NCBI GenBank assembly: GCA_950295325.1
Contig: OX485803.1
Coordinates: 19,778,001 to 19,842,000 of the forward strand
Direction: 5' to 3'
Source: Polytrichum commune
Taxonomy: Eukaryota > Streptophyta > Polytrichopsida > Polytrichales > Polytrichaceae
DNA: 64,000 nucleotides
Positions 34,464-45,648 of the stretch are shown here, piece after piece. Within the stretch, counting starts at the first letter, position 1. The number at the start of each line of letters is the position of its first letter. The notes below the pieces were generated by a model. The model saw only the letters and a list, made by a program, of their open reading frames with translations, was not told the origin of the DNA and did not search any database. Position numbers and translations under genes: made by a program.

Positions 34464-35276
34464 TCAAATGAGCTTGTTAAATTTTGCGTGAGAGAACAAC
34501 TCTCTGTACAAATGGTCTCGTGGATCCAAGTATCTCTCGCCTATCGGATTATTCCTAACAAAATTGTTTACAGGTAGTCCGCTTCCCCTGAGCGCCTGCA
34601 GGTATTTACTAAGGTCTAACAAAAATCGGTCCCGGACCTTCTCGACCGTCCACGTAGGGCAAACTATCAAGTTGGCCGTCGGGTTCAACATGTTCTTTGC
34701 GGCGCTGTCGTCCACCATGAGCGTGTTCTCCCGGGTGGGATGGACGTCGTAGGGGACACCTATCAAGGACGGTCGCTGGTCCCAAAAAATGGGCTTCAAG
34801 ACCTTGAGGTATTGGGGGGAAGTGGGGTTGTTTGGTTTTTTGACAATTTTGCCGTCCGGTGTGTACAATATTCTACAGGCTTCCTGTGCTAGGACCATGC
34901 AGGGGAGCTCGATGCCCTTGAAGATGAACTCCACGACTGCATTGGTGTTCTCGGCCTTCATGGAGCTCCACACGACCACCCACCATCGTTGTTGGGCGAT
35001 CTGGAGGAAGGTCCGAAGCCATGGGCGGAGGTGAACTAGCTTGCTCTTTATGAACGTGGGTGGCCCGTCGTAATTCGCGTCCTCGGGCTTGCAAAAGGGC
35101 ACCGTGGGGGTCCTCGGGCAATGAACGCATTGGACGAGGACCCCGTTGAGGTCTAACACCAGGAACCGGGTCTTAGGCGGCAAAGGTGGAGCGGGTAAAA
35201 TGGGGGGGACCATCGCGCTACCTTCCTCGCTTCTTGGAGAGGCCCGGCGGGGAGCCGCGACGCTATGCTCTGATCC
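34464..35276 (-). CDS. FCP1-like HAD phosphatase exon of gene B
   Basis: Open from acceptor CTCCACAG to TGA at 34464. Motif I is FLVLDLNGVLV (Asp kept, second Asp replaced by Asn), motif II region WWVVVWSSMKAEN, motif III TLMVDDSAAKN, followed by a conserved C-terminal part ending YLDPRDHLYRELF. Members of the FCP1/SCP fold remove phosphate from Ser/Thr proteins such as the RNA polymerase II tail, but plant DxN members are not characterised to my knowledge. This is the best preserved domain of the gene and aligns with the A copy at 49618-50400 (VVIWSS, LLVDDSPYK). Confidence 0.8.
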   Translation of the reverse strand, partial: GSEHSVAAPRRASPRSEEGSAMVPPILPAPPLPPKTRFLVLDLNGVLVQCVHCPRTPTVPFCKPEDANYDGPPTFIKSKLVHLRPWLRTFLQIAQQRWWVVVWSSMKAENTNAVVEFIFKGIELPCMVLAQEACRILYTPDGKIVKKPNNPTSPQYLKVLKPIFWDQRPSLIGVPYDVHPTRENTLMVDDSAAKNMLNPTANLIVCPTWTVEKVRDRFLLDLSKYLQALRGSGLPVNNFVRNNPIGERYLDPRDHLYRELFSHAKFNKLI

Positions 35277-35701
35277 CTGTGGAGACGAGCGACATAAGGC
35301 GGGGGAAGACTATCTCATGCTATGTCCACTTAAAGTGAATACAATATTTTCTGTGAAAAATACAAGAACCACTATGCATAGGCGGCCATACAAATCCAAG
35401 AGGGGGCAAGAGGACAAAATATATATTTGAACACGAAAACAAACATATGAGCACAAAATAATAATTTTATTGTTTGCAATGCTCTATGTACAAAATGTCT
35501 AGGGGTGCGAAGCCGCGTTGAACGATCCGTTCAAACTATCCTAATTGAACATCTACAAAATTGTGTGCACGCCTCCAAGTTCGAGTAATCGTCGCGAAGA
35601 GGGGGGGGGGGCTGAAGGGATGCGAGAGCGGATGGACGGGGTGGGGGCAGTTCCTCCTAGCTAGGGGGGACACGACCACGGCAACAAGACAATAGACCAG
35701 G

Positions 35702-35725
35702 AGTTTGGGTCGAGCGACCCAAACT
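35702..35725. repeat. B palindrome in intron 4
   Basis: Arms AGTTTGGGTCG and complement around an AG centre. Confidence 0.93.
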
Positions 35726-36025
35726 GAGGAGGTCTCAGTGTATTACCTCTCCCTGGTCATGCCTGGACGCCATGGAAGCCTCCACCGCCTCCGCTTGTCG
35801 TTCTCTCTCGCCACCGCCTTCTCCGACGAGGTCAGCACCCCTATCCTGCAAGTGCTCAGTGTCAAGACCTTGTCCTAACCCAACCTCCGCATGTGCATCA
35901 TGCATAGGTTCATCGATTGGGATAGGAGTAGAAGTATCACCAGGCCCTTGAGGACCTTCAACATCAGGCATGGGTGTGTCTCTTTCAGACCCATGCTGGT
36001 CCATTGAAGACTGAGCGGTCACGGG

Positions 36026-36047
36026 GTTTGGGTCGGCCGACCCAAAC
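36026..36047. repeat. B palindrome within coding sequence
   Basis: Perfect palindrome with GC centre; read in frame on the minus strand as FGSADPN. Confidence 0.93.
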
Positions 36048-36094
36048 TCTCCTGCACCATGAGATTGGCCTTGTTGCACTGTAAGGGGGGGCGG

Positions 36095-36116
36095 GTTTGG
36101 GTTGGACGACCCAAAC
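36095..36116. repeat. B palindrome within coding sequence, one arm mutated
   Basis: GTTTGGGTTG in the left arm (C to T) with intact right arm; read in frame as FGSSNPN. Confidence 0.9.
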
Positions 36117-37325
36117 ATGTGGGGGTCGTCCTCTTGATGAGGCGGGGGCATCACCAGGGGCGGCCGAAGTGGTGGGGGGGTCAGAGGTCTAGAAGACCCG
36201 GGAAGGCGCCATATATTGGGGTCATCCGCTTGTTGAACCGGCGGATACGGACGGACGTGGGGGGGAACCATGTGCTGAAAGCTGAAGGAGGATTGCGGCA
36301 CGGGTTGCGGAGGAATGTTTTGGGAAGGGAAGCCGGGGGGCAAGTGTGGAAATGAGCCCGGGGGAGCCACCACCAAACCCTGCGCCCACATGCCTTGAAT
36401 CACTTGCGTGATCAAGTCCGCGCTAGATGGAGGTTGGGCCAATGCCCGCAGTCACTCTTGCTCCAATAAGAGAGCCCTTAGCTGTGCCACTTCATTCCGC
36501 ATTGAGGGTTCTTCAGCAGCGGCCTTTTGCAAGCAGACGCGTTGTTCTTCGTCCCTTAACCTCTTCTCGTTGGCTTCTTGCACGGTGAGGACTTCCGGCT
36601 TCACCTTCACCATCCCTGCGAAGGCACCTGGAGAGGGAGGGTCCGACCTGAGCCGTTTGGCGAGCTCCATGTCGTCCTCGTCTTCGCTGCTAATGGCAAT
36701 TGTCTCCTGGATGGCATAGTCGCCATAGAGTTTCTTGCCTTTTAGTTTCCTCCTCTCCCTGAACGCGGCAGTCGCGTCCCTGGAGTACATGTCGCGGGCA
36801 TCATCAACCGTCAGGACGGGCACCAACTTACTTTGTGGAGTTGCTGCCCGCATTGCCTTCTTTCGTTGAGGGGCTTCGGATTCCTGCGTGTAACCCGTTG
36901 CTCCTTCTTCGACCTCCCCTTCGACCTTCTGGTCCTCTTGTTCCTCTTGTTCCTCCTCCTCCTCCGCCTTGTCACCTGGCCCCCGAGATGAGGTACCCGG
37001 ATGCAATCCGACGAGTGGTTCAGGTGCTCCAACTGGAGCCCTCGTGGCAAATTCTGCAGGGTTGACACGCCTTGCCATATCCATCGGGTTTTCACCCCCC
37101 TCTACAATCTCCTCAACGTAGCTCCCCGGGATCCAATCGAGGATGTCCATCTTCTTGGCTAGGGATTTTTGGGTTTTGTAAAATTGAAGATCATTGTCCT
37201 CTATATAGGAGTACATCTTCAAACCCAACATCTGCACATTCCAAAAACAACTTGGATCAGAGATATGCTCATTAAATTACACCAAGAACAAGAAAAAAAA
37301 ACAATAAGAGAAAACCAATACAAAA

Positions 37326-37385
37326 GGTTTGGGTCGGTCGACCCAAACCATCACTGCGTCAAGTTTGGGTCGCTCGACCCAAACT
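37326..37385. repeat. Two B palindromes in intron 3
   Basis: Members at 37326-37349 (GT centre) and 37362-37385 (CT centre), each with extended arms. Confidence 0.95.
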
Positions 37386-37413
37386 ATAAACCAACTATTT
37401 TGAAGTTACTTAC

Positions 37414-38745
37414 CATGCCAGCATAGATAGGTTTGGAACCCCCGAAGACGTTGAAAATAGAATCCCCTCTTCTTGTCAGGGCCCTCAATATCCGTAAGTA
37501 GAACTCCATCCGCAGCTCATCGGCAGTATAGTTCGCGTACTTGGCCTCGTCGTAGAGGCTCTTGCTGGCACCCAACCCCTCTGGTACTTGGAAGAGTTTT
37601 TCCATCCGGTTTATGGGGTGGTTGTCGACCTTCAGCAAGTTCGCTTTGTACACAAAGTACAAACACAATACGTCGACAAGCTTTGTTTTTTTGTCCTTCA
37701 ACGTCGAGTAAGACCCCTCCGCCGGTGCAACAATGTAATGAGATTTAGAGACAGCATAATCAGGTTGCAATTTCCTCGCAATCTCATATACCTGCTCCGC
37801 CCTCCTATCCTCGACTATCCACAACCAAATGTCGACCTCCCTAAATTTGGGACTTGCATAGTCGACGAACTTTGATAGGAAGGGCTCATAGAAGGGGGTG
37901 CTCATAGTACCCTCAAACGAACTTCCAGGAATGTTCCTGAAGTCTATCATTCCAAAGGGGAATCGATCCCCAGCATTCGTCCTTATCGTCTTGCGAGCCT
38001 CAACGCCAGGCCACCCCTGGATTTTTAGAGGCTCCAGGGTGACAAGGTTGAAATGCGCGTCCCCCTCAAAACTGACAATTCTCTTCTCCTTTATGAAATT
38101 CGAGAAGACACGTGCTGTGTGATCGGGAAGCGCCCGATTCTTCCCACCTTTCACCAGCTTGGACTGTAGGAAGTCTTCCCCCGCTTCCCTGATGAGAGCC
38201 GCCATAGATGCACTTGTGAACTTGTACTCCGCCTTGAACGCTCTCCAGTTTGCGTCGTGGACCTCCCCATCCACAAAAATGTTCATTTCGGGGACTATCT
38301 TGTGCAACTCTTGGACGATGGTGTTCTTCTTCTTCTTATTCTCCGTCCATTCCTTCATGGTGTAGCATGAAGGAACGAATGATTTAGGCTTGGAGAAGAC
38401 TATCTTTGGGTGCGCCCAACATTTCTTTGCCGTGGGCTCGACGTGCAGGATGTGCATGGCCGCCTTCCCCATGTCTGTCTCCGAAAGCCCTTGGAGTTAT
38501 CGAAAGAATTCTCTCATCAAAGGCTTGAGCTGCTTGAAACGTGCGGTCGAGTTGAAAAGCAGGCCTGTGTCGGGATCCATCAGGTCCCCCGTCTCGTGCT
38601 TCTCGAACACGTTCTTCCACTTCAACCAGACATGGTCGGATGCTGTTATCAAATAAATTTCTCCTCGCAACTCGTTATATTTCTTTTGCTTGTGACTCGC
38701 ATTGTCAATGGAGGAGAACTTATTGATCATTTGGTACTTGAAGTA
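37414..38745 (-). pseudogene. B middle exon 3
   Basis: From acceptor TTATGTGCAG (YFKYQMINKFSSIDNAS) to donor GGCATG then GTAAGT. DHVWLKWKNVFEKHETGDLMD and LQGLSETDMGKAAMHIL align with the A exon (DIWRKWERIFKDYESGD; GLTEMELDMAAHQIL). One TAA at 38497 lies between these blocks. The end, DELRMEFYLRILRALTRRG then DSIFNVFGGSKPIYAGM, resembles the last part of N6/N4 DNA methylases (LDPFGGSGTT-type), but the GxG is lost and I see no DPPY. Possibly a methylase-derived, inactive domain; uncertain. Confidence 0.7.
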
Positions 38746-38772
38746 CTGCACATAAACATGGAAACGCATGTT

Positions 38773-38776
<4 letters not shown>

Positions 38777-38809
<33 letters not shown>
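38777..38809. repeat. (TA)n microsatellite in B intron 2
   Basis: Uninterrupted TA repeat of about 16 units. Confidence 0.95.
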
Positions 38810-38812
<3 letters not shown>

Positions 38813-38864
38813 GTTGGTTGGACATACGCTTATGTGGAAATTGTGAATATTAACCCCTATAAGA

Positions 38865-38886
38865 GTTTGGGTCGATCGACCCAAAC
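38865..38886. repeat. B palindrome in intron 2
   Basis: Fully self-complementary member, AT centre. Confidence 0.95.
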
Positions 38887-38895
38887 CATACTCAC

Positions 38896-40215
38896 CTCCC
38901 ACTTTGGATTCTTGTCCTTCGCATTCTCCCTCTCCTTTGGAGGCCTGCCGTAGAACTCCCACACCTCGCGTGACACCATTATGTTGCGAATCCAAGAAGC
39001 TTGGTATGCCCGTTTCTTGTTCCCCATATTGAAGTAGCGGGAAATGTCGCTGAGTCTGGTTTCGTCATCTGACCACACCACCAAGGCCTTCCACACCTTC
39101 AACTTCTCTTTCTGGTGATTGGGATCATCCCACTCGGTCATAAGTTGGATTTTCTTTGACGCTTCCACGCTGTGCTGACTGTCAATTAGCCAAAAATCGC
39201 CTTTCTCAATTGACTGCCACATATCTGGGGTGGGCATTCGTTTGTGCCCCTGGGGCATGACTACGATAGTTTGCCTATCGTCTTTGAATTGCTCGCTCAC
39301 TATCTGGGCGATTATCCAATCAACATAGGCATCTTCCTTTGCCCGAACACACTTTTCAGGCGGTGCTAAGTGGCACTGAGCAATATTGACGTCAAACTTG
39401 AAATCCCCACCCATGAAGAAACAATGAGAGCACTTGGTCATGAAATTGTTCACGATCTTTTGGATTTCAGTTGCATCAACCTCATGCCCAGGCTTTGGCA
39501 TGCGCAGCTCCGGGGAAACTGGCTCATCAGTCATAACTGATAACGATTCTCGAGCCCTTTTTGAAGGCGTTGTCTGTCGACTGTTTGAGGGCGTCGGTGT
39601 CTCACTATCAGCCGGTGTTGTAGTTCTTCGTGAGTCAGCTGGAACAGCCCGCGGCTTCCTCACTGCTTGAGGTCTCGACGAGCCTGCGCCTTCTTCGGTT
39701 GTGGCCTTCCTCCTCACCGGTTGTTGTGATTTGGATTTGCTCTGTTGAGCCTTGTTTAAGGCATTGATTGTGTGTTTGAGCTTCGTAAACCTGGTTGCCA
39801 CCTTCGTGTTTGAAATGCTTGCATCTATGAAGATAGACTCGGGTTTAATAACGTCTGGCTCAACGCAAGAGTCCTTAACATACAAGGGATCAAACGGCTC
39901 GGAGAATTGATGCATGAACATATGTGCAGTCTGCATTGCAGAATTCTCGAGAATGACGTCGACATAGTCACCTAGAGCCTGGACTGACGCCACCTCCCAC
40001 CCCGACAGAGTTGCCCATGTGTTTTGATCCACTGTCCCAACTTTGACCACAAAGAGGATTTTGAACTGCGATGCCTTAACAACTTGGAGGGACCACACAA
40101 TGACGAGCCCGTCCTTAGGCACGTAAGACTCATCTTCAGGAGTTTCGTGTTCCTGCCATACCACATCTGGTGCCAGCATGAACCATCTTTCTCCAGGTCT
40201 CTTTTTTGGGGCCAT
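38896..40215 (-). CDS. ParB/Srx-like exon 2 of gene B
   Basis: Open from ATG at 40215, directly after acceptor ACTCTCTTGCAG, to donor GGGAG then GTGAGT. N-terminal: MAPKKRPGERWFMLAPDVVW and a beta-rich region. A Ser/Thr/Arg-rich, basic linker sits near residues 170-260. The C-terminal part has YVDWIIAQIVSEQF ... TIVVMPQGH ... FWLIDSQHSVEASKKIQL, matching the ParB/sulfiredoxin strand plus DGQH-type motif, then SRYFNMGNKKRAYQASWIRN and REVWEFYGRPPKERENAKD, which align with A (HARKTWIRRGRPDRTVREK). ParB-type domains bind palindromic sites or act on nucleotides; which applies here is not known. Confidence 0.7.
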
Positions 40216-40240
40216 CTGCAAGAGAGTCATACCACAATTA

Positions 40241-40484
40241 GTTTCGGTCGGGCGACTCAAACTATTAAAATTTTAAAATGCTTATGTCTAATAAATGTCA
40301 ATAATATATGGGGTTTGGAATTAGCTTGATCGTTTAATATGAATTTTGAATTAGTTGGTATCTTGGGTTTGGGTCGCTCGACCCAAACCAGGTCTTAGGT
40401 TTTGGTCGCTCGACCCAAACCATGTTTTCGGTTTGGGTCGCTCGACCCAAACCAGGTGTTGTGTTTGGGTCGCTCGACCCAAAC
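40241..40484. repeat. Cluster of five B palindromes, 32 bp period for four of them
   Basis: Members at 40241-40262 (decayed), 40367-40388, 40399-40420, 40431-40452 and 40463-40484. All four intact ones share the CT centre, spaced 32 bp with about 10-nt spacers. They lie in the intron just before the B start codon, as the A arrays lie in A intron 1. Confidence 0.95.
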
Positions 40485-40686
40485 CAGTTTCCGTACATTC
40501 AAACAACAAAAATTAGTTGTATATTATATGTATTTTCAAGTAATTATTGTTCTTTCAATTTTTGATCGCTAATGATACGGTGCTTATTATAAATGTTTAT
40601 TAAATAATTCTTATATTATAATAAGATAGTATGCAATGCTTATGATAATCATAAGAAAAATATATTTATGCACGAAGGAAATTACC

Positions 40687-41760
40687 TGTTCTTGCAAGCT
40701 TTACAAGAAGTTGTTCTTGCAAGCTTTATAAGAAGTTTTTATTGCAATCTACTGTTGCAATTTGAATCTAAGACGTAGTTGTGCTCTAATTCCAGAAGCA
40801 CTGAAGACTCTGATGAATCTTAGAGCGCTGTACAGACTCTTTGAAATACACATTCAATCTCACAACATTCTGAATCTATAGCTATCAAGACTCTTAACAT
40901 CATAAGGTCTCCAAACTCTGAATCTCACATACTCAGAACCCTCTCCACTCTGTTGCTAATTCCTTCTAGCTATGACAATCCGAAGCCCCTAAATCCTCAA
41001 CAGTCAACACTCTGAATCTCCGACCTTCAACACTCTAAACTCTCAAACCTTCATGCTATTAACACTCTGAAGCTCCTCAACACTCAACACTCTGAATCTC
41101 CGACCCTCAACACCCTAAACTCTCAAACCTTCAAGCTATTAACACTCTGAAGCTCCTAAATCCTCAACACTCAACACTCTGAGTTTCCAACCCTCAACAC
41201 CCTAAACTCTCAAACCTTGAAGCTATTAACACTCTGAAGCTCCTAAAGCCTCAACATTCAAGACTCTGAATCTCTCACCCTCAACACCATAAACTCTTAA
41301 ACCTTCAAGCTATTGACACTCCGAAGCTCCTAAACCCTCAACACTATGAATCTCACAACGCTCAACACTCTGAAACCCACAAACTATCAATACTCTGAAA
41401 GGTAAAACAAATAGAGTAATCTCAAATGATTCTATAACATCTATGCCACGAAACTACAAAAACAGAATGTGGAACTGAGCTTACTGTCACGCTCTAGCAA
41501 GAGAAAGGAGGGAGGAAGAGAGTGTGAAGGAACGCGTCGGTTCGTGGAGGCGGCGCTTCCAAGAGCAGCGCGGAGTTGCACTTGGCGCGGAAAGGAGAAA
41601 AAGACCCGAAAAGGGCAACCTTTCGGGTTTTGTTCTCCTCGGGAAAAGGCCCCACAACACGGCTTTAGGGCGCCCATCGGATTAGGGCACCCGCGCAAAT
41701 AGGGTTACGGGGCAACCCTAATCCCTAAACCCTTACCGCACTACCGTATCGGCATTTAAT
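40687..41760 (-). promoter_or_regulatory. Probable 5' leader of gene B with tandem repeats
   Basis: On the minus strand a donor (AAGAACAG then GTAATTTCC, 40687) closes a long non-coding leader. From about 40860 to 41400 it is built of units near 100 bp (AACACTCTGAA(G/T)CTC, CTCAAACCTTCAAGCTATT, CTCCGACCCTCAACACC). Upstream, GC-richer sequence (41480-41700) looks like a promoter-proximal region. No TATA box seen. Confidence 0.4.
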
Positions 41761-44180
41761 TTTTTCCGAAAAAAGTACATAGCCTAAGGTATTGCACAGT
41801 TTTTTCAAATTTTCAAGGTAGTTGAAGTTATTGTCTCTTAAGCCGTTTAGGGACTTTAGATAAAGAACACAATTCATTTGACATTCAACTATGTCATCTT
41901 AGTTGAACATCTTTCCCAACTCCGATTTTCAATGTATTGCATTGAATGGTCCTTAATTGGAATGCTCAAAGGCAATTATACGGTTTAATATTATAAGTAT
42001 GATAACCATTTACATGGTTTGATAATATGAATACATATTGTAATTCCTATGTTGGTTAATGTTGGAGGACAAGGCTATAGCCTATCATAGATCCCTTAAT
42101 AAGTAGCATTACACTAACTCAATTACACAAGTTTATGTATTGTCAATGATTGTAATAAGGAATTAGGCAAAATGTATTGACAACTTGTCATAGTTTTTTT
42201 TGTCAAAAACAAAAAAAATGGTTGTTTGATATATATCATGAAACATTAATATATTTATATGGAAGTTGATATTTAAAGTAAACACGAGAAGCATAATGAT
42301 TACAAATGGAATCCCTACACCCCCATGAGTTCAACATCATTTGAAGCCATTCAAGTAAACACTTTATTGGTCAATGGTCGCTCCACATACATTAAACAAC
42401 ATATATTAGGGTTTAGGGTTTAGGGTTTAGGGTGAGTTGACATAGGTAAAGCAAGTTCAAATAAAAACAATAAATTGGGACTTGTTGCACCACAAACCAT
42501 AAATGATTGGCACATATGTCAAATGACGGGGCCTCATGGCTTGTAAATTTAAATACAAATGTTTTTAGTCATGACAACATTTTAATTAAAGGATGTGGAA
42601 TATGGTTGTGTGGATGCTTAGGGTTTAAACTCACTAAAGCGAACATGTGATCTAGTGGTCATAATGAGGTCATCCTTAGTACGTGGAGACTAATAACAAG
42701 GTTATAGTACATACAATCTTTATCATGTGAATATGTTATTTGAAATAATTACACATTATATACTAATGAAAGGTACATTTGATTTTGTGAATGTTAATTA
42801 TGAGGACATACATTCCCAACTTTATATGTTTTGCTCATAAACATTGCTAAAATTGAAATGTCTTTGAGGATAGGTTCAAACATCCTTGGAAACATGAACT
42901 AGAATGTGACATTTGTGCTTGAAATTTCATTAATGACTTCCACAAAGGATATATGTAGGTGCTAGCTGCTCATATTACTCTAGATGAGCTTTTTTTTTTT
43001 GCACAAAGAAGTAAACGAAGGGTGGGCAATGATAGTCATATAGTATCTTTAGTGTTTTTTAGCACTCACCACATTTGTAGTTAATGTTTCGTGTTTTTTA
43101 ATACTCACCATAGTAGTAATGCATATTGAGGCACTAGTTTTTTGATTCTTTTGATTTCAGTGGTTACAATTTTGCTAAGCTCGTTTGTTTTATGTTGCTT
43201 TCTAGTTTGGTTCAAATATGCTTATGTACATCACATATGTCCACGCCAAACCCTAAACCCTAAAACCTTTAATGTCCATATGAGCAAATGCCCAAGTTAT
43301 ATAAGTACTATAGCATGCCAAGAATTAGGCTACATTTTGACTTAGAATAGCCTATGGGGTACTCGAAATGAAGACCAAGTAGTTTTTTCTACTAAAAGGG
43401 TCTCTTAAAATCATATTGAGTACATAAATAGCCCCTAAACAAATACTTGGTTAACGCACATGATTGGTCACAATTGCATGCTTGAGAATGGAGTAACGTT
43501 GTGTGCACACTTTACAAATGACATATTGTGAGCTTTATTAATTTTTTTCATTTGCACAATGTCATGTTTGTTTTTTGTTGTTAATATCATATACGTCGTC
43601 TTCTGATGGTCTGAATAGCTACTTTAACTGTTGTATTTAGTGACTTTTACCATATGGATTAAACGATGTTGCCACATTTTTGTCTAAATATTTGTTAAAA
43701 TATATTATAATGTTTGAGTTCAAGTACAGTAATATCTTGAAACATAATTTATTATGTTCCTTAGATGGATCAAAGGGAAGTTGTTGGGAATGATTTTGTA
43801 AATCACATATCTGATATTCATATCCTTTAATGCACTTGTTAAAATACATCCCGCTACTACCCTTCCTACCAATGGTGGAAGTCATATTCACTTAAAAAAA
43901 TAAAAAACCGCTAATTTTTCTCAAATAGTGACAATACATATTTATTCTACACAGAAAATATGTCAACTCAAGTAACTTCATGGTTGGGGCACCGAAGAGC
44001 AGGGAATAAAATTAAAGGGCTATTACCCTTATTTTGGGGTCAAGCCCTTCACATTCCCTTCAAAATATTTTGCAACCCTTCAAAAAGGAAGGGGTAATTT
44101 TCTGTAAACCCTTCAAAATGAACGGCAAAGAAAAGTAACCGGTCCCTAATAATACTTTGTGCCATGCTAATTGCTACATA
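41761..44180. other. AT-rich DNA between B and A copy 2, telomere-like repeats
   Basis: No gene seen. TTTAGGG units at 42411-42433 and CCCTAAA units at 43246-43263. Confidence 0.5.
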
Positions 44181-44407
44181 CAAACAGACAACATCTTCAA
44201 AAAAGCAGCCGCCCCATCAATGATGGTGGGCTGGTGGCATTGTAACAAACCATTCAAATTTATTCCATGCCGAGCCGCCACGCTAAGTACACATTTTCTA
44301 TTATAAACACTAGGCGGGAAAGTATGTCAGAAGGTTTCAATTACCGGCTAAAGGGGAATCAAGCGGGAAAGGTATCCAAGAGGAAGCAAGGGAGCGGATG
44401 CGGACAG

Positions 44408-44414
44408 TATAAAG
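44408..44414 (+). promoter_or_regulatory. TATA box of the chimeric A copy 2
   Basis: TATAAAG after ATGCGGACAG, followed about 30-100 bp later by a CT-rich leader and a possible donor (TTGCAAG then GTTAGAG, 44502). It points to the fused gene starting at 44801. Confidence 0.5.
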
Positions 44415-44629
44415 GGCCAGCCTCCCCGAAAAGTCGGTCTTTTTTGCTCATCTCCCGCTCCAAAAATTGTAGCAAACTCTCTCACTTGGAGCTCTATTGC
44501 AAGGTTAGAGCATGCTCATAGTCATGAGCAAGCAATCACAACATCCATCCACGACTGTTATTTCCGTACTAAGCCTATATTTAGTAGTCACTATATTCAC
44601 GCCTCATTATACGGCGGAATTTACGGATA

Positions 44630-44800
44630 GTTTGGGTTGACCGACCCAAACCTATCCCCACAGGGGGCAGGTACTTGGGTTGACTTAGAGCCCACCTCCC
44701 CTACATAGTTTGGGTCGGTCGACCCAAACCCTTTCCCACATATTGCAGGTATTAGGGTGGACTCGGAGTCCATCCCCCCCTACAAGGTTTGGGTCGGTCG
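44630..44800. repeat. B palindromes upstream of A copy 2, the last one cut
   Basis: 44630-44651 (one mismatch), 44708-44729 (GT centre), and a half member 44787-44800 that stops after GTTTGGGTCGGTCG and continues directly into family A exon sequence. Confidence 0.93.
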
Positions 44801-45528
44801 GACAACCACTGATTGTCCAAGACACTGACGGCCAGGATGTTGTCTCCAAGAGAGGCAAGAAGAAAACACCCGAGGATAGTCCATTTCTTGAACTCGAGAA
44901 GATTCCCAAGCGATCAATGCATGGGCCTCCAGACAAATCGGTTGGAGACAGGTTGATGGATATGGAGTTGTTCAAGAACAAGTACCAAAGGGTGTGGATA
45001 TTCGGTGAAGGCGTGAATGGCTATGTCAATATTGACAATATAGAGCGGGGAGATGCAGGGTATAATTGCCGACCCATATCCGAGGCGCATTTAAAGGAGA
45101 TCAAGACATGGTTATTCAACTATGCCTTCATTCCGAAGATTCATCCCAACTTCTTGACAATCGTTCCTTCGGATAGGCGAACTAAACCATTCAATTTTGA
45201 GGAGGTGAAGGACAAATCGTTCCACGTGGTAAATGGACAGCACACGTTAGCAGCCTGTCTCGAGTATGTGAATGACCCTAGCAGCACAGATGAGGTGAAG
45301 AGGTTTTTCTCGAAATGGCCTTGTAATGTGGTCTGGGCCCCTGAAGGTGATGACGACCCTCTGTTCCACCTCTCTGGTGTTCTGAACCTGGATAGTGAGT
45401 ACAGAAAGCACTTTCCGTCATTTACGGAGTGCATTCAGCACGCTAGGAAGACCTGGATTAGGCGAGGAAGACCTGACCGAACTGTACGCGAGAAGGCCAG
45501 CAACACGGAAGCTTTTAAGAAGTGGAAG
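44801..45528 (+). CDS. ParB/Srx-like exon of A copy 2
   Basis: Begins QPLIVQDTDGQDVV, then RSMHGPPDKSVGD, VWIFGEGVNGYVNIDNIERG, KEIKTWLFNYAFIPKIHPNF, and FHVVNGQHTLAACLEYVND; ends EKASNTEAFKKWK at donor GGAAG then GTATTT. No stop in this exon, unlike copy 1. Confidence 0.72.
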
Positions 45529-45573
45529 GTATTTTTCAAACTTGTGACTTTTGAATTTCTCATTTCTGTGACT

Positions 45574-45595
45574 CCCACGGGTGTTCACCCGTGGG
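45574..45595. repeat. A palindrome in intron 2, copy 2
   Basis: Perfect arms, TT centre; flanked by GACT on both sides. Confidence 0.95.
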
Positions 45596-45648
45596 CGACT
45601 ATCATGTTGTTGGTGATTGCTAGAAATACATGGAGGTTTTTTTCATAG

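Larger units (their letters stand above)
35747..37231 (-). pseudogene. B acidic/proline-rich exon 4
   Basis: Starts after AATGTGCAG with MLGLKMYSYIEDNDLQFY, equivalent to ALGMKVVNIVPAEMLEV of family A, in the same phase. A Glu-rich block (KAEEEEEQEEQEDQKVEGEV) and a Glu/Arg-rich helix (ANEKRLRDEEQRVCLQKAA) follow, then a TGA at 36452 and a long Pro-rich part (QGMWAQGLVVAPPGSF...). Two B palindromes are read in frame as FGSSNPN and FGSADPN. Ends at GAGAG then GTAATA. Composition suggests a disordered linker. Confidence 0.7.
33549..40215 (-). pseudogene. Family B gene (paralogue of A), two stops
   Basis: Exons on the minus strand: 40215-38896, 38745-37414, 37231-35747, 35276-34464, 34320-33967, 33836-33549, all with GT-AG borders. 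Order of domains equals family A: ParB-like DSQH exon, middle exon, acidic/Pro-rich exon, FCP1-like exon, charged tail. Only two in-frame stops were found before the FCP1 exon: TAA at 38497-38499 and TGA at 36452-36454, so decay is slight or one may be a programmed or assembly matter. The FCP1 exon ends with its own stop at 34464, so the last two exons may be 3' UTR or a separate product. B palindromes lie in introns 1-4 and in the Pro-rich exon. Confidence 0.75.

Noticed and set aside
45566-45601. GACT target duplication around an A palindrome
   Set aside because: Four bases only, and at other sites the flanks are inverted, not direct, repeats; no general duplication rule.
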